From assembly GCF_900129985.1 (NCBI RefSeq), contig NZ_FQXN01000001.1, positions 124,001-188,000 of the forward strand: a stretch of DNA of 64,000 bases, written 5' to 3'. Below the pieces are notes generated by a model, which worked only from the letters and a program-made list of their open reading frames with translations, did no database searches and had not been told where the DNA came from. This document shows, piece by piece, positions 27,724-36,321 of the stretch; positions within the stretch are counted from its first letter, which is position 1, and each line of letters starts with the position of its first letter. The position numbers and the translations under genes were made by a program. The stretch is from Thermosipho atlanticus DSM 15807 (GTDB taxonomy: Bacteria > Thermotogota > Thermotogae > Thermotogales > Fervidobacteriaceae).

Positions 27724-28206
27724 ATGAATTTTTCTGTTTTCCTTGTGACCTATTTCACATGGATGATTTTAACAAGTTTCACAGATGTTAAAGAACTAAT
27801 TGTTGGCTTATTTGTTTCTTTAGTTATCTCAATAGTTTTGAGAAAATATTATGTAATTAAATTTGATATTAAATTTCCTCTTCGAATAGTAAAATTTATT
27901 TTTCTCTATTTGCCTGTATTTATCTGGGAGATAATTAAAGCGAATTTTGATGTTGCTGTCCGTGTTTTGAATCCTTCTCTTCCTATTAACCCTGGTTTTG
28001 TGAAAATTAGCACCGAACTTAAGAAAGATTCATCAAAGCTTGTTTTAGCAAATTCAATAACTCTTACTCCTGGTACTCTTACGTTAGATGTTAGAGATGA
28101 TGTGCTATTTATACATTGGATAGATGTTAAAACGTTAGAAGATAAGGAAAAGAAAAGGATTATAGCCGGTAAGTTTGAAAAGATTTTAAAGGGGGTGTTT
28201 GAATGA
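27724..28206 (+). CDS. mbxA: Mbx subunit A (MrpE/MnhE-like)
   Basis: The 160-residue membrane protein is an MrpE homologue: two N-terminal helices, the LPVFIWEIIKANFDVAVRVL motif near residue 72 and the cytoplasmic LANSITLTPGTLTLDV segment. It is part of the Mrp-antiporter-like ion module of Mbx/Mbh complexes. I take the ATG at 27724, properly spaced from AGGAGGG, over one at 27718 that touches it. All following genes overlap by 4 nt or nearly so, in the order of the Pyrococcus mbx operon. Confidence 0.92.
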   Translation: MNFSVFLVTYFTWMILTSFTDVKELIVGLFVSLVISIVLRKYYVIKFDIKFPLRIVKFIFLYLPVFIWEIIKANFDVAVRVLNPSLPINPGFVKISTELKKDSSKLVLANSITLTPGTLTLDVRDDVLFIHWIDVKTLEDKEKKRIIAGKFEKILKGVFE

Positions 28207-28460
28207 ATTTGTTGAATTATATTTATTTTATCTTTGTAGCTCTCGGTGTGTTTTTTTCTTTTTTGAGAATATTATTAGGACCTACCAGTGCAGATAGAGT
28301 TGCTGCGTTGGATACATTGAATGTTGTTTTAACCGGGACTATTGTATTTTTGGCATTGGTGTTTAATAATGGGTTGTATCTTGATATAGCGTTAGTTTAT
28401 GGACTTCTTGCATTTGTAGAGACAGTTGTCATTTCTAGATATTTGGAGGGGAAAAAATGA
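28203..28460 (+). CDS. mbxB: Mbx subunit B (MrpF-like)
   Basis: The 85-residue, three-helix membrane protein carries the MrpF motif RILLGPTSADRVAALDTLN and an LDIALVYGLLAF helix. MrpF is a small scaffold subunit of multi-subunit Na+/H+ antiporters. It overlaps both neighbours by 4 nt. Confidence 0.92.
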   Translation: MNLLNYIYFIFVALGVFFSFLRILLGPTSADRVAALDTLNVVLTGTIVFLALVFNNGLYLDIALVYGLLAFVETVVISRYLEGKK

Positions 28461-28777
28461 TAACTTTCGGATATATTTTAATAGGGATTGGAGCATTTTT
28501 CTATTTTTTGGGTGGTCTTGGGATATTCAGAATGCCTGATGTTTATAACAGACTTCAGGCAGGAACTAAAGCAACAACTTTAGGATCTTTTTCAGTGATA
28601 TTAGGTGTTGGTTTAGTAAATTTTGATTTTTTACCAAAAGCTTTGGTAATAATTGCGTTTATTGCTTTAACAAATCCTGTTGGAAGTTCAGTGTTAGCAA
28701 GAGCATCTTATTTAAATGGTATTAAACCAACTAAAAAGACAAAAGTAGATGAATACAAAGGTGGTGAAAAGGAATGA
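28457..28777 (+). CDS. mbxC: Mbx subunit C (MrpG-like)
   Basis: The 106-residue protein is MrpG-like: FYFLGGLGIFRMPDVYNRLQAGTKATTLG is the family signature, with three helices and a short cytoplasmic tail. It completes the E-F-G trio of the antiporter module and overlaps both neighbours by 4 nt. Confidence 0.92.
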   Translation: MITFGYILIGIGAFFYFLGGLGIFRMPDVYNRLQAGTKATTLGSFSVILGVGLVNFDFLPKALVIIAFIALTNPVGSSVLARASYLNGIKPTKKTKVDEYKGGEKE

Positions 28778-29013
28778 CAATGGTTACTATCTTTGTTGGT
28801 GCGTTGATGATAATTTCTGCAATTTTTGCTATTGAAACCAAAAGATTACTTGATTCATTTATTGCTCTTTCCCTTTTAAGTTTATTATCTGTTTTTTTGT
28901 TTGTAATAATGAAAGCACCTGATGTCGCCATTACTGAAGCTTCAGTAGGTGCAGGACTTACCACTGCTGTTTTGGTATTAGCTTTACGGAGAATAGGTGG
29001 TGAGAAAAAATGA
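28774..29013 (+). CDS. mbxD: Mbx subunit D (MbhD/MrpA C-terminal-like, DUF4040)
   Basis: The 79-residue membrane protein has the DUF4040 pattern (LLSVFLFVIMKAPDVAITEASVGAGL) that corresponds to the C-terminal MbhD part of MrpA. The charged PDVA-TE residues line the ion path in solved Mrp/MBH structures. It overlaps both neighbours by 4 nt. Confidence 0.9.
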   Translation: MTMVTIFVGALMIISAIFAIETKRLLDSFIALSLLSLLSVFLFVIMKAPDVAITEASVGAGLTTAVLVLALRRIGGEKK

Positions 29014-29729
29014 GAAGAGTTTTTTCAATTTTAATTGTTATAGGCATACTTACTTTGTTAATTAATTCACTTTCTATTCTTCCAGAGTATGGTAAGGTTG
29101 AGCTTTCCAAAGTTTCTAAAGCATATATAAATAAGAATGTTAATGTAGAAAATAAGGAAGTTGAATTTGGTGAATCAAAGAATTTAGAAGATGGAGCTGC
29201 AAACGTTGTAACTTCAATAGTGGTTGATTACAGATCTTTTGATACTTTAGGTGAAGTTACGGTACTTTTTACTTCTGCTTTAGGTGTAGGTTTCGTTTTA
29301 CATGGAATTAGAAGAAAAAAGTATGGGAGAATGCCTAATTTTGTTTTGAGAGTATCTGTTGAAATTTTGTTACCATTAATATTTTTATTTGGAGCCTATG
29401 TATTTATTCATGGGCATCTTACACCTGGTGGAGGATTTCCAGGTGGAACAATAATAGCTGCGGGAATACTTTTATTGTACTTATCAAGCGAAGAGTTTAA
29501 TCTTTCAAAAACATCAAAATTTGTTGAAGGCTTTGCGGGAAGTTTGTACATAATTTTGGGATTAGTTGGACTGGCTGTAGGAGGAATATTTCTTGTCAAT
29601 TTCCTCCCGACGGGAGTAATAGGTACTTTGTTTAGTGCGGGTATTGTACCAATTGTGTACATTTTAATTGGATTTAAGGTTGGTGCAGAGTTATCAGGAG
29701 TCATTGCCGATATGTACAGGGAGGGATGA
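29010..29729 (+). CDS. mbxF: Mbx subunit E-F fusion (MbhE plus MrpB-like)
   Basis: The 239-residue protein joins two parts that are separate in Pyrococcus Mbh. The N-terminal part (residues 1-105) is MbhE-like, with VTSIVVDYRSFDTLGEVTVLFTSALGV. The C-terminal part (about 110-239) is MrpB/MbhF-like, with LRVSVEILLPLIFLFGAYVFIHGHLTPGGGFPGG. The Gly-rich HGHxxPGGGFPGG loop is the MrpB signature. It is part of the ion-translocating arm. Confidence 0.9.
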   Translation: MRRVFSILIVIGILTLLINSLSILPEYGKVELSKVSKAYINKNVNVENKEVEFGESKNLEDGAANVVTSIVVDYRSFDTLGEVTVLFTSALGVGFVLHGIRRKKYGRMPNFVLRVSVEILLPLIFLFGAYVFIHGHLTPGGGFPGGTIIAAGILLLYLSSEEFNLSKTSKFVEGFAGSLYIILGLVGLAVGGIFLVNFLPTGVIGTLFSAGIVPIVYILIGFKVGAELSGVIADMYREG

Positions 29730-30073
29730 TAATGATCTACTATATTGCTTTTATTTTGATAGGAATAGGTATATATGGAATTTTAACTCAGAAAAATTTG
29801 TTTAAATTTTTAGTATCTTTAACAATTATAGATACCGCAATAAATATATTTATAATTTCTCTTGGATATATTGAAGGAAAAGATGTACCGATATATTCTC
29901 AATATACCACTGTTGCCAATTTTGTAGATCCATTACCACAAGCATTGGTACTTACAGCGATTGTAATTGGTGTTGGGACACTTGCTCTTGGTGCGTCTTT
30001 GTTGATAAAAGTTTACGAAAAATACGAAACTTTAGAAGTTGAAGAAATCGCCGCAAAGGAGGCGAAAGAATGA
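29726..30073 (+). CDS. mbxG: Mbx subunit G (MrpC/NuoK-like)
   Basis: The 115-residue, three-helix protein is a NuoK/MrpC homologue (GIYGILTQKNLFKFLVSLTIIDTAINIFIIS, then DPLPQALVLTAIVIGVGTLALGASLLI). NuoK-like subunits carry buried acidic residues in the proton/sodium path. The first ATG overlaps the previous stop; a second in-frame ATG at 29732 is an alternative start. Confidence 0.93.
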   Translation: MIMIYYIAFILIGIGIYGILTQKNLFKFLVSLTIIDTAINIFIISLGYIEGKDVPIYSQYTTVANFVDPLPQALVLTAIVIGVGTLALGASLLIKVYEKYETLEVEEIAAKEAKE

Positions 30074-31419
30074 CGGCATTACTTGTTGTTGTACCTTTAC
30101 TTTCTGCGTTTTTATTTGTACCTTTTAAGGAAAAGGCAAAATATATCCTTCCAATTATAGTTATTATTAACCTTTTTTTATTGATGAATCTTCCCGTTAA
30201 TTCGACGGTGCAGATGGGAGGATGGAAGGCACCATTTGGAATTGTTTTAGTTTTAGATTCTGCAAGTTTTTACACGCTTTTGGTTGTTAACATAATATTT
30301 TTAATTGTTTCGTTGATACCTCAAATTGCCGATGGCTTATCGATAGTATTATTGATTTTACTTTCCTCTTTGAATGGAATAATTTTAACCGGTGATATTT
30401 TCAACTCGTTTGTTTTCTTAGAGATAACAGCGGCTGCAGCTTACATTATTGCATCTTCAAAGAAAAATTATTATGGTGCCTATAAATATCTTATTGTCGG
30501 AAGTGTTGCAGGTGGATTTTATCTTTTAGGTGCTATATATGCATATATAGGAACAGGTTCTTTGAATTTTGCAGATATTTTACTTAACATGAATAGTTCA
30601 TTTTTACCTTATGTTGCCCTCATGTTATTTATAGGTTTGGCTGTTGAGAGTAAGATTTTACCATTAGCAGGTTGGGTTCCAGATGTTTATGCTTCTGGTT
30701 CAGCAATAGCACCAACTATTTTGGCAACAAGTGTAACTTTCTCAATGTTTTATCTTTTGAGCAGGATATTTATTACAGTTTTTAGTGGCTATTTTTTGGA
30801 TATTTTGTATGTTTTTGGATTGATTACTTTGGTGTTAGCTGAAATTGCTGCATTTAGACAAGAAAATCTTTTAAAAGCGCTTGCATTTTCCTCTATAGCA
30901 CAAGCGGGTCTAATATTAAGTGTGCTTTCTCTCAATACATCTAACGCATTGACTGCTGCTTATTTTCATTTGTTAAATGATGCAACTTCAAAAATAATTT
31001 TATTTGTTATTGGTGCAACCTTAATAGGAAGTTTTATGAATAACAAAACTGCAGGTATTTCCTTTAGTATTGCATCGTTTTCATTAATTGGTTTTCCACT
31101 TTTTGCAGGATTTAGAAGTAAATTGTTAATTTTGCAAAGTGCATTTGAGAAAGGGGATTATTTATTACCTGCACTTTTGTTATTTTCAACTATAATAGAG
31201 GCTGCATATTTGTTGAAGTGGAATATAAAGCTTTGGTATGGTGAGGCTAAGGAACATTCTAATATTTCATGGAATATTTTATTGATTACTTTGGTGTTAT
31301 CTCTACTTTTAATCTACATAGGTATACATCCTGAAATGTATTTAAAGATCTCTGAGAATATATCGCAAGGTATAATAAGCTCTCAGACGTATATTAATAA
31401 CGTTTTAGGAGGGATGTAA
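30070..31419 (+). CDS. mbxH: Mbx subunit H (MrpD/NuoN-like antiporter)
   Basis: The 449-residue protein is an antiporter-like subunit of about 14 helices with the Proton_antipo_M core: the Glu in FVFLEITAAAAYII (helix 5), the Lys in the helix 7 region AVESKILPLAGWVPDVYA, and LLKALAFSSIAQAG. These form one ion channel. It directly abuts the second, larger antiporter-like subunit. Confidence 0.95.
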   Translation: MTALLVVVPLLSAFLFVPFKEKAKYILPIIVIINLFLLMNLPVNSTVQMGGWKAPFGIVLVLDSASFYTLLVVNIIFLIVSLIPQIADGLSIVLLILLSSLNGIILTGDIFNSFVFLEITAAAAYIIASSKKNYYGAYKYLIVGSVAGGFYLLGAIYAYIGTGSLNFADILLNMNSSFLPYVALMLFIGLAVESKILPLAGWVPDVYASGSAIAPTILATSVTFSMFYLLSRIFITVFSGYFLDILYVFGLITLVLAEIAAFRQENLLKALAFSSIAQAGLILSVLSLNTSNALTAAYFHLLNDATSKIILFVIGATLIGSFMNNKTAGISFSIASFSLIGFPLFAGFRSKLLILQSAFEKGDYLLPALLLFSTIIEAAYLLKWNIKLWYGEAKEHSNISWNILLITLVLSLLLIYIGIHPEMYLKISENISQGIISSQTYINNVLGGM

Positions 31420-33261
31420 ATGATATCCTTAACTAATTTAATTTTGGTTTTTATTTTTGGTTCAATTGTAAGTTATCTGTTGACAAAAGCTAACAGAGTT
31501 TTGGGTTCAATATTTAACTTTTTACTTACCGCATATGCACTTTATGAAGTTTGGAATTTAAATATAAACCATAGTGAGAAACTTTTTGTGCTTTTTAAGA
31601 ATTTAGAAAGTACACTTAAAGTTACATATTTAGGAAAATATTTTGCTTTAGTAAGTATGATTGTAATTTCTTTTGTAACATTTTTTATAATTGAGTGGAT
31701 TAAGAAAAAAGGTATTAAGCCTGCGGCTTTTAATGCTTTTATGTTAATTATGATTTCTGGAGTTTTGGGTGTATTTTTTGCAAATGACTTGTTAACTCTT
31801 TACATTTTTTGGGAATTAGCTGTTTTAGGTTCATTTTTGATAGTTCCTATGGGAAAAGAAGATTCAAAAAAGGCAGCTGTAATTTATGCAGTGACAAGTG
31901 CTATTGGAAGTTACATGTATCTTTATGCAATTTTTGTAATTTTTAAAAGATATGGTGTGCTTTCATTTGAACAAGTATCTCAGCAATTAGTTAATGATTC
32001 GTCATTATTTAAATGGTTTGTAATTTTATTTATTGCAAGTGCTGGTATGGCAAAAAGTGGAATTTTTCCACTTCATACTTGGCTTAGAATTACCCATGGT
32101 AACGCTCCAGATGCGTTTAGTGCAATCTTATCTGGGCAATTGGTAAAAATGGGATCTTATGTTTTGGCAATTGCAATATCGGTTTTTCCAACTGTTCAAA
32201 TGTTTTCTTCGTTTTATCATGGAATCCCACTGCTGAATTACCTTTTGATTTGGCTTGGCAATATTTCAATATTAATTGGTACGTTTATGGCGATTAGGCA
32301 AAATGATATGAAACAACTAATTGCATTTTCGTCTATTGCAAATGGTGGTTACATCCTCGTGGGATTGGGGACTATGAATTCGATAGGTTATTCAGGTGGG
32401 TTGTTCCATGTATTCAACCATGCAATAGCTGCTGCTATGATTTTCTTATCTTTTGCAGCAGTTGTGTATAGGACGGGAACCACGAAGATTGATGAAATGG
32501 GTGGATTGATTTGGAGAATGCCATGGACATTTGTTACATATCTTGTTGGAATAATTTCACTTGCGGGTATACCACCTACAAGTGGATTTATATCAAAGTG
32601 GATGATTTTTAGTGCGCTTGTCAACAAGGGTATGTTTATCACATTGGCAATTACATTTATTGGAAGTGTGGGATCTTTTCTTTACGTTTTTAGACCATTA
32701 GCAGGTGTATTTTTGGGGCAGTTAAAAAGAAAACATGCCGATGTAAAAGAAGTTCCTGGTATTATGTTAATACCTATGTTGTTGTTTGTTGTTCTGGTGC
32801 TTTATATTGGAGTTTATCCAAAGCCAGTTTTAGATTATATAAGTTCAATAGAAAAAGTTCTTGGAATAAAGCCTATTTCATACAATGGATTTGAGATAAT
32901 AACTCCTCTTGGTAAGTGGAATACTTTAACAGTTTTTACAATGTTTTCAGTAGGTTTTATAATTGCGATAGTTTTGTATTTGATATTCCCAAAGGGGAAA
33001 AGAGTCGAACTAACTGATCAATATACTGGTGGAGATTACTTATACAATTACGACTTGTATCACTATGCGACAGGATTTTATAGATTTATTGAACGATTAT
33101 ACGATAGACATCCATCTTTTGAAAGGTTGTATGGTATGTTAGCTGCGTTCTTTAGATCCATTGGTGATATTGTAACTGGTTTGATTTACAAACTAAGTCC
33201 AAGTGGATATGTTTTTTGGATCTCAGTTGTAATCCTCATAATATATTGGGTGAGGTGGTAA
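31420..33261 (+). CDS. Mbx subunit H' (second NuoL/MrpA-like antiporter)
   Basis: The 613-residue protein is a second antiporter-like subunit, the H' that distinguishes Mbx from single-H Mbh. The core has IFWELAVLGSFLIVP (buried Glu), MAKSGIFPLHTWLRITHGNAPDAFSAILSG (Lys/His path) and MKQLIAFSSIANGGYILVG. About 110 extra C-terminal residues, with TDQYTGGDYLYNYDLYHY and a final helix, may be the lateral/anchor element equivalent to MbhI. It begins one base after mbxH stops. Confidence 0.93.
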   Translation: MISLTNLILVFIFGSIVSYLLTKANRVLGSIFNFLLTAYALYEVWNLNINHSEKLFVLFKNLESTLKVTYLGKYFALVSMIVISFVTFFIIEWIKKKGIKPAAFNAFMLIMISGVLGVFFANDLLTLYIFWELAVLGSFLIVPMGKEDSKKAAVIYAVTSAIGSYMYLYAIFVIFKRYGVLSFEQVSQQLVNDSSLFKWFVILFIASAGMAKSGIFPLHTWLRITHGNAPDAFSAILSGQLVKMGSYVLAIAISVFPTVQMFSSFYHGIPLLNYLLIWLGNISILIGTFMAIRQNDMKQLIAFSSIANGGYILVGLGTMNSIGYSGGLFHVFNHAIAAAMIFLSFAAVVYRTGTTKIDEMGGLIWRMPWTFVTYLVGIISLAGIPPTSGFISKWMIFSALVNKGMFITLAITFIGSVGSFLYVFRPLAGVFLGQLKRKHADVKEVPGIMLIPMLLFVVLVLYIGVYPKPVLDYISSIEKVLGIKPISYNGFEIITPLGKWNTLTVFTMFSVGFIIAIVLYLIFPKGKRVELTDQYTGGDYLYNYDLYHYATGFYRFIERLYDRHPSFERLYGMLAAFFRSIGDIVTGLIYKLSPSGYVFWISVVILIIYWVRW

Positions 33262-33264
33262 GAG

Positions 33265-34146
33265 ATGACAATATTAAAGGTAATTGCAGTTTTATTAACG
33301 GGATTTTTTGTGGGATTAACTCTAGAAGGTATAGCAAGGAAAGTAATGGCTAGAGTACAAAGAAGGTATGGTCCTCCTTGGTATCAAAATTTTATAGATG
33401 TTTTCAAGGCTCTTTCAAAGAGGGGGATTTCTCACGGTTGGATTTTTGATTTTGGAATCTTGATGGCATTGGGTGGAGTTATTGCAACTTTGTCTTTTGT
33501 ACCATTGGGGAATTTGGTTGCATTTCCTGGACTTGACAATATTTTTATAATAGTTTATTTGTTTGCAGTTGGAGCACTTGGAATGGCAATGGGGATGGTT
33601 GGTTCTGGGAATCCGAATGCTAGTATAGGTGTTGCAAGAGCTTTGACTCAAATGCTAGGGTATGAACTTCCTTATTTAATTTCTATAGCAGGTGTTTTGT
33701 ATTATTATAAAACCAGTTCTGTATCTGGATTGATGATGGCTCAGCAGGATACTTGGACTTTATTTAAAATGCCAATAGGTGGAATTGTTGCTTTTGTTTC
33801 ATTGCTTGGAATGTTGGGGAAAAAACCTTTTGATACACCTATTGCACCTGCTGAAATTGCGTCTGGTCCAATGGTAGAACTATCTGCTAAATATATGGGA
33901 CTTTTAATGTTAATGCATACTTTTTCGATATTTGTCGAAATAGGATTGTTTGTGGATATATTCCTTGGAGTAAGTAATTATTTTACATTTCTTTTGAAAT
34001 TTACTATAGTTTGGATAATTGCAACATTAATTTCATCGGTTTTGCCAAGATTTAGAATAGAACAAGTTGTTAAATTTTATTGGAAAGTACCGTTAAGTCT
34101 AGCATTTGTCCAAGTTTTATTTGTATTACTTGGTTGGGTATTTTAG
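33265..34146 (+). CDS. mbxM: Mbx subunit M (NuoH-like membrane anchor)
   Basis: The 293-residue, eight-helix protein is the NuoH/MbhM homologue that joins the peripheral arm to the membrane. It shows ARVQRRYGPPWYQNFIDVFKAL at residues 30-52 and KKPFDTPIAPAEIASGPMVELSAKYMG near residue 190, with the conserved acidic path to the quinone-like cavity. It starts 3 nt after H'. Confidence 0.94.
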   Translation: MTILKVIAVLLTGFFVGLTLEGIARKVMARVQRRYGPPWYQNFIDVFKALSKRGISHGWIFDFGILMALGGVIATLSFVPLGNLVAFPGLDNIFIIVYLFAVGALGMAMGMVGSGNPNASIGVARALTQMLGYELPYLISIAGVLYYYKTSSVSGLMMAQQDTWTLFKMPIGGIVAFVSLLGMLGKKPFDTPIAPAEIASGPMVELSAKYMGLLMLMHTFSIFVEIGLFVDIFLGVSNYFTFLLKFTIVWIIATLISSVLPRFRIEQVVKFYWKVPLSLAFVQVLFVLLGWVF

Positions 34147-34158
34147 GAGGTGGAAGAA

Positions 34159-34701
34159 ATGGCCATTAATGAAAGAAGTTTATGGGAAAAAATAGCAGAT
34201 CAACTTAGAAGTAGATCCTTGTGGATGCTACATTATTGTACAGGTTGTGGAGCTATTGAACTTCCTCCAACAATGACTTCAAGGTTTGATATGGAAAGAT
34301 TTGGTATGGGTCCAATGGCTACTCCAAGACAGGCGGATATTTTGTTTATTACAGGATATCTAAGCGCTAAGACACTTAGAAGGGTTATTTATACTTATGA
34401 AAAAATGGCAGAACCTAGATATGTTATTGGATTTGGATCGTGCACGTTAAACGGAGGTATATATTACGATTCGTATGCTACAATAAACAGATTGGATTAT
34501 TACATTCCTGTGGATTTATACATTGCAGGTTGTATGCCAAGGCCTGAAGCATTGCTTGAAGCATTTAATGAACTTATGAGAATGATAAGAAAAGGAGAAG
34601 CAAATGGCTGGAAAAAATACAAAGAAGATTACGAATGGTATAAACAGAATCAGCTCAGATCCCTTGGGGAGGTGTTTGTGCATGATGAATTCCATGAGTA
34701 A
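34159..34701 (+). CDS. mbxJ: Mbx subunit J (NuoB-like, proximal [4Fe-4S])
   Basis: The 180-residue protein is the small-subunit/NuoB homologue. It coordinates the proximal cluster through YCTGCGAIE (near residue 25), FGSCTLNGG and AGCMPRPE. The start at 34159 is set by AGGAGGTGG; a GTG-type alternative 9 nt upstream lies in that site. Its 3' end overlaps mbxK by 20 nt. Confidence 0.95.
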   Translation: MAINERSLWEKIADQLRSRSLWMLHYCTGCGAIELPPTMTSRFDMERFGMGPMATPRQADILFITGYLSAKTLRRVIYTYEKMAEPRYVIGFGSCTLNGGIYYDSYATINRLDYYIPVDLYIAGCMPRPEALLEAFNELMRMIRKGEANGWKKYKEDYEWYKQNQLRSLGEVFVHDEFHE

Positions 34702-35212
34702 TATGATAGAAAATCTAAAAAAAATAGCTAATGATTTTAAAATAACAGAGATAGATGAAAGAGAAGTAAAGCTTGAGTTGTCCAATGAACAAGTGTTGCC
34801 CGTGCTTTTAGCTTTAAAAGAAGAGGGGTATTCTCATTTATCTTTGATAACAGCTGTTGATTGGATAGATGAGGGAAAGTTTGAGCTTGTGTATATTCTC
34901 TATTCTTGGAACGATGGTGGAAAATTTTTGATTACAACAAAAATAAGTAGAAATGATCCAAAGTTTGTTACTGTAAAACACATGTGGCCCATTGCAAGGT
35001 ATTATGAAAGAGAACTCCACGAGTTTTTTGGAATAAAATTTGAAGGAAATAACGATATGAAACCACTTTTCTTGGAAATGTGGGATGATATTCCTCCGCT
35101 TAGGAAGGACTTTGATCCGTTTGAATATTCGAAAAAGAAATTTCCTGATAGGGAATATCAAAAAGATGTTATTCATGAAGCTAAGATAATAAGAGGTGAT
35201 ATAGATGGGTGA
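34682..35212 (+). CDS. mbxK: Mbx subunit K (NuoC-like)
   Basis: The 176-residue protein is NuoC-like: VLPVLLALKEEGYSHLSLITAVDWID, then ARYYERELHEFFGIKFEGN and PLRKDFDPFEY, the ExxxxE-FG motif typical of complex I 30-kDa subunits. I chose ATG 34682 because GGGGAGGTG precedes it; longer in-frame starts lie inside mbxJ. It has no clusters and docks J and L. Confidence 0.93.
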   Translation: MMNSMSNMIENLKKIANDFKITEIDEREVKLELSNEQVLPVLLALKEEGYSHLSLITAVDWIDEGKFELVYILYSWNDGGKFLITTKISRNDPKFVTVKHMWPIARYYERELHEFFGIKFEGNNDMKPLFLEMWDDIPPLRKDFDPFEYSKKKFPDREYQKDVIHEAKIIRGDIDG

Positions 35213-36308
35213 AGTAAAGCTCTTTTTTGGTCCTAACCATCCGGGAATGCATGGGAATTTTAGTGTTCATATGTATGTTGAAGGTGACACTGTTGAAAAA
35301 GCAAGACCGTTGCCTGGCTTTTTACATAGAGGTTTTGAAAAACTAATGGAAAGAAGACTTTGGTACCAGAATCTTGCTCTTATTCCAAGGATCTGTGTGC
35401 CTGAACCGGATATTAATGAAGTATGTTATGCAATGGCTGTTGAAAAGATTGCAAAGATAGATGTTCCTGAAAGGGCACAATGGATAAGGATGATTGTTTT
35501 AGAATTGGCAAGAATTGCAAGTCATTTAATGAGTTTTCCGGGTATTGGAGGTACTATTGGACTTTATACAAGTTCATTTTGGGGAGTAGCAGACAGGGAT
35601 CGTATTTTAGATATTTTTGAAAGTTTAACTGGAGCAAGAGTTTATCATATGTACATAGTACCTGGTGGAGTTAGAAAAGATTTAACTCCAAGGATACAAG
35701 ATTTAATTTTCAATACTTTAAATTACATTGAGGAGAGATTGGGTGAGTATGAAACTTTAATCTTTAAAAATAGGATAGTTCATACAAGATTAAAAGGTAT
35801 AGCTATATTAGATAAGGAAACAGCATTAAAACTTGGTGTTACAGGAGTTGGTCTTAGGGCAACAGGAGTGCCATATGATATTAGAAAAGTTGATCCTTAT
35901 TTGTTTTACGATAAAGTTGATTTTAAAGTTCCTACAGCTACTGAAGGAGATGCATACGCGAGAGTATACCTTAAATACCTTGAGATATATCAAAGTATAA
36001 AGATTATTAGGCAATGTCTTGAAAAGATGCCAGAAGGAAAGGTCAATGTTCCAATTAGTGAAGGGAACGCCCTTAGATACAGAGTACCAAAAGGTCAAGC
36101 ATATGTGCATATAGAATCGACAAGGGGAGAATATGGTTATTATATGGTTTCAGATGGAGGAGAAAAACCGTATAGAGTAGCAGTACGTGGTGCATCATAT
36201 CCTCAAACGTTTATAGGTATAGAGGAGTATTTACCTGGAACAAGAATAGAAGATGTTCCAATTTGGCTTTCAACAATGGATGTTTGTGCTCCAGAGGTAG
36301 ATAGATAG
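35205..36308 (+). CDS. mbxL: Mbx subunit L (NuoD/NiFe large-subunit-like) with CxxE at both metal motifs
   Basis: The 367-residue protein is homologous to NuoD and to the large subunit of group 4 NiFe hydrogenases (PNHPGMHGNF, GFLHRGFEKLME, RGEYGYYMVSDG). A true NiFe site needs two CxxC motifs. Here the N-terminal one reads RICVPE (Cys64, Glu67) and the C-terminal one DVCAPEVDR (Cys361, Glu364), so each second Cys is Glu. It therefore cannot build a normal NiFe centre and fits the Mbx/MBS class rather than H2-evolving Mbh. Such complexes take electrons from ferredoxin. It overlaps mbxK by 8 nt. Confidence 0.94.
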   Translation: MGEVKLFFGPNHPGMHGNFSVHMYVEGDTVEKARPLPGFLHRGFEKLMERRLWYQNLALIPRICVPEPDINEVCYAMAVEKIAKIDVPERAQWIRMIVLELARIASHLMSFPGIGGTIGLYTSSFWGVADRDRILDIFESLTGARVYHMYIVPGGVRKDLTPRIQDLIFNTLNYIEERLGEYETLIFKNRIVHTRLKGIAILDKETALKLGVTGVGLRATGVPYDIRKVDPYLFYDKVDFKVPTATEGDAYARVYLKYLEIYQSIKIIRQCLEKMPEGKVNVPISEGNALRYRVPKGQAYVHIESTRGEYGYYMVSDGGEKPYRVAVRGASYPQTFIGIEEYLPGTRIEDVPIWLSTMDVCAPEVDR

Positions 36309-36321
36309 ATAAGGAGGGGAC

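Noticed and set aside
35205-36308. Annotation as a NiFe hydrogenase large subunit
   Set aside because: Both CxxC nickel motifs read CxxE, and the gene order with a second antiporter subunit is that of Mbx, so H2 evolution is not supported.
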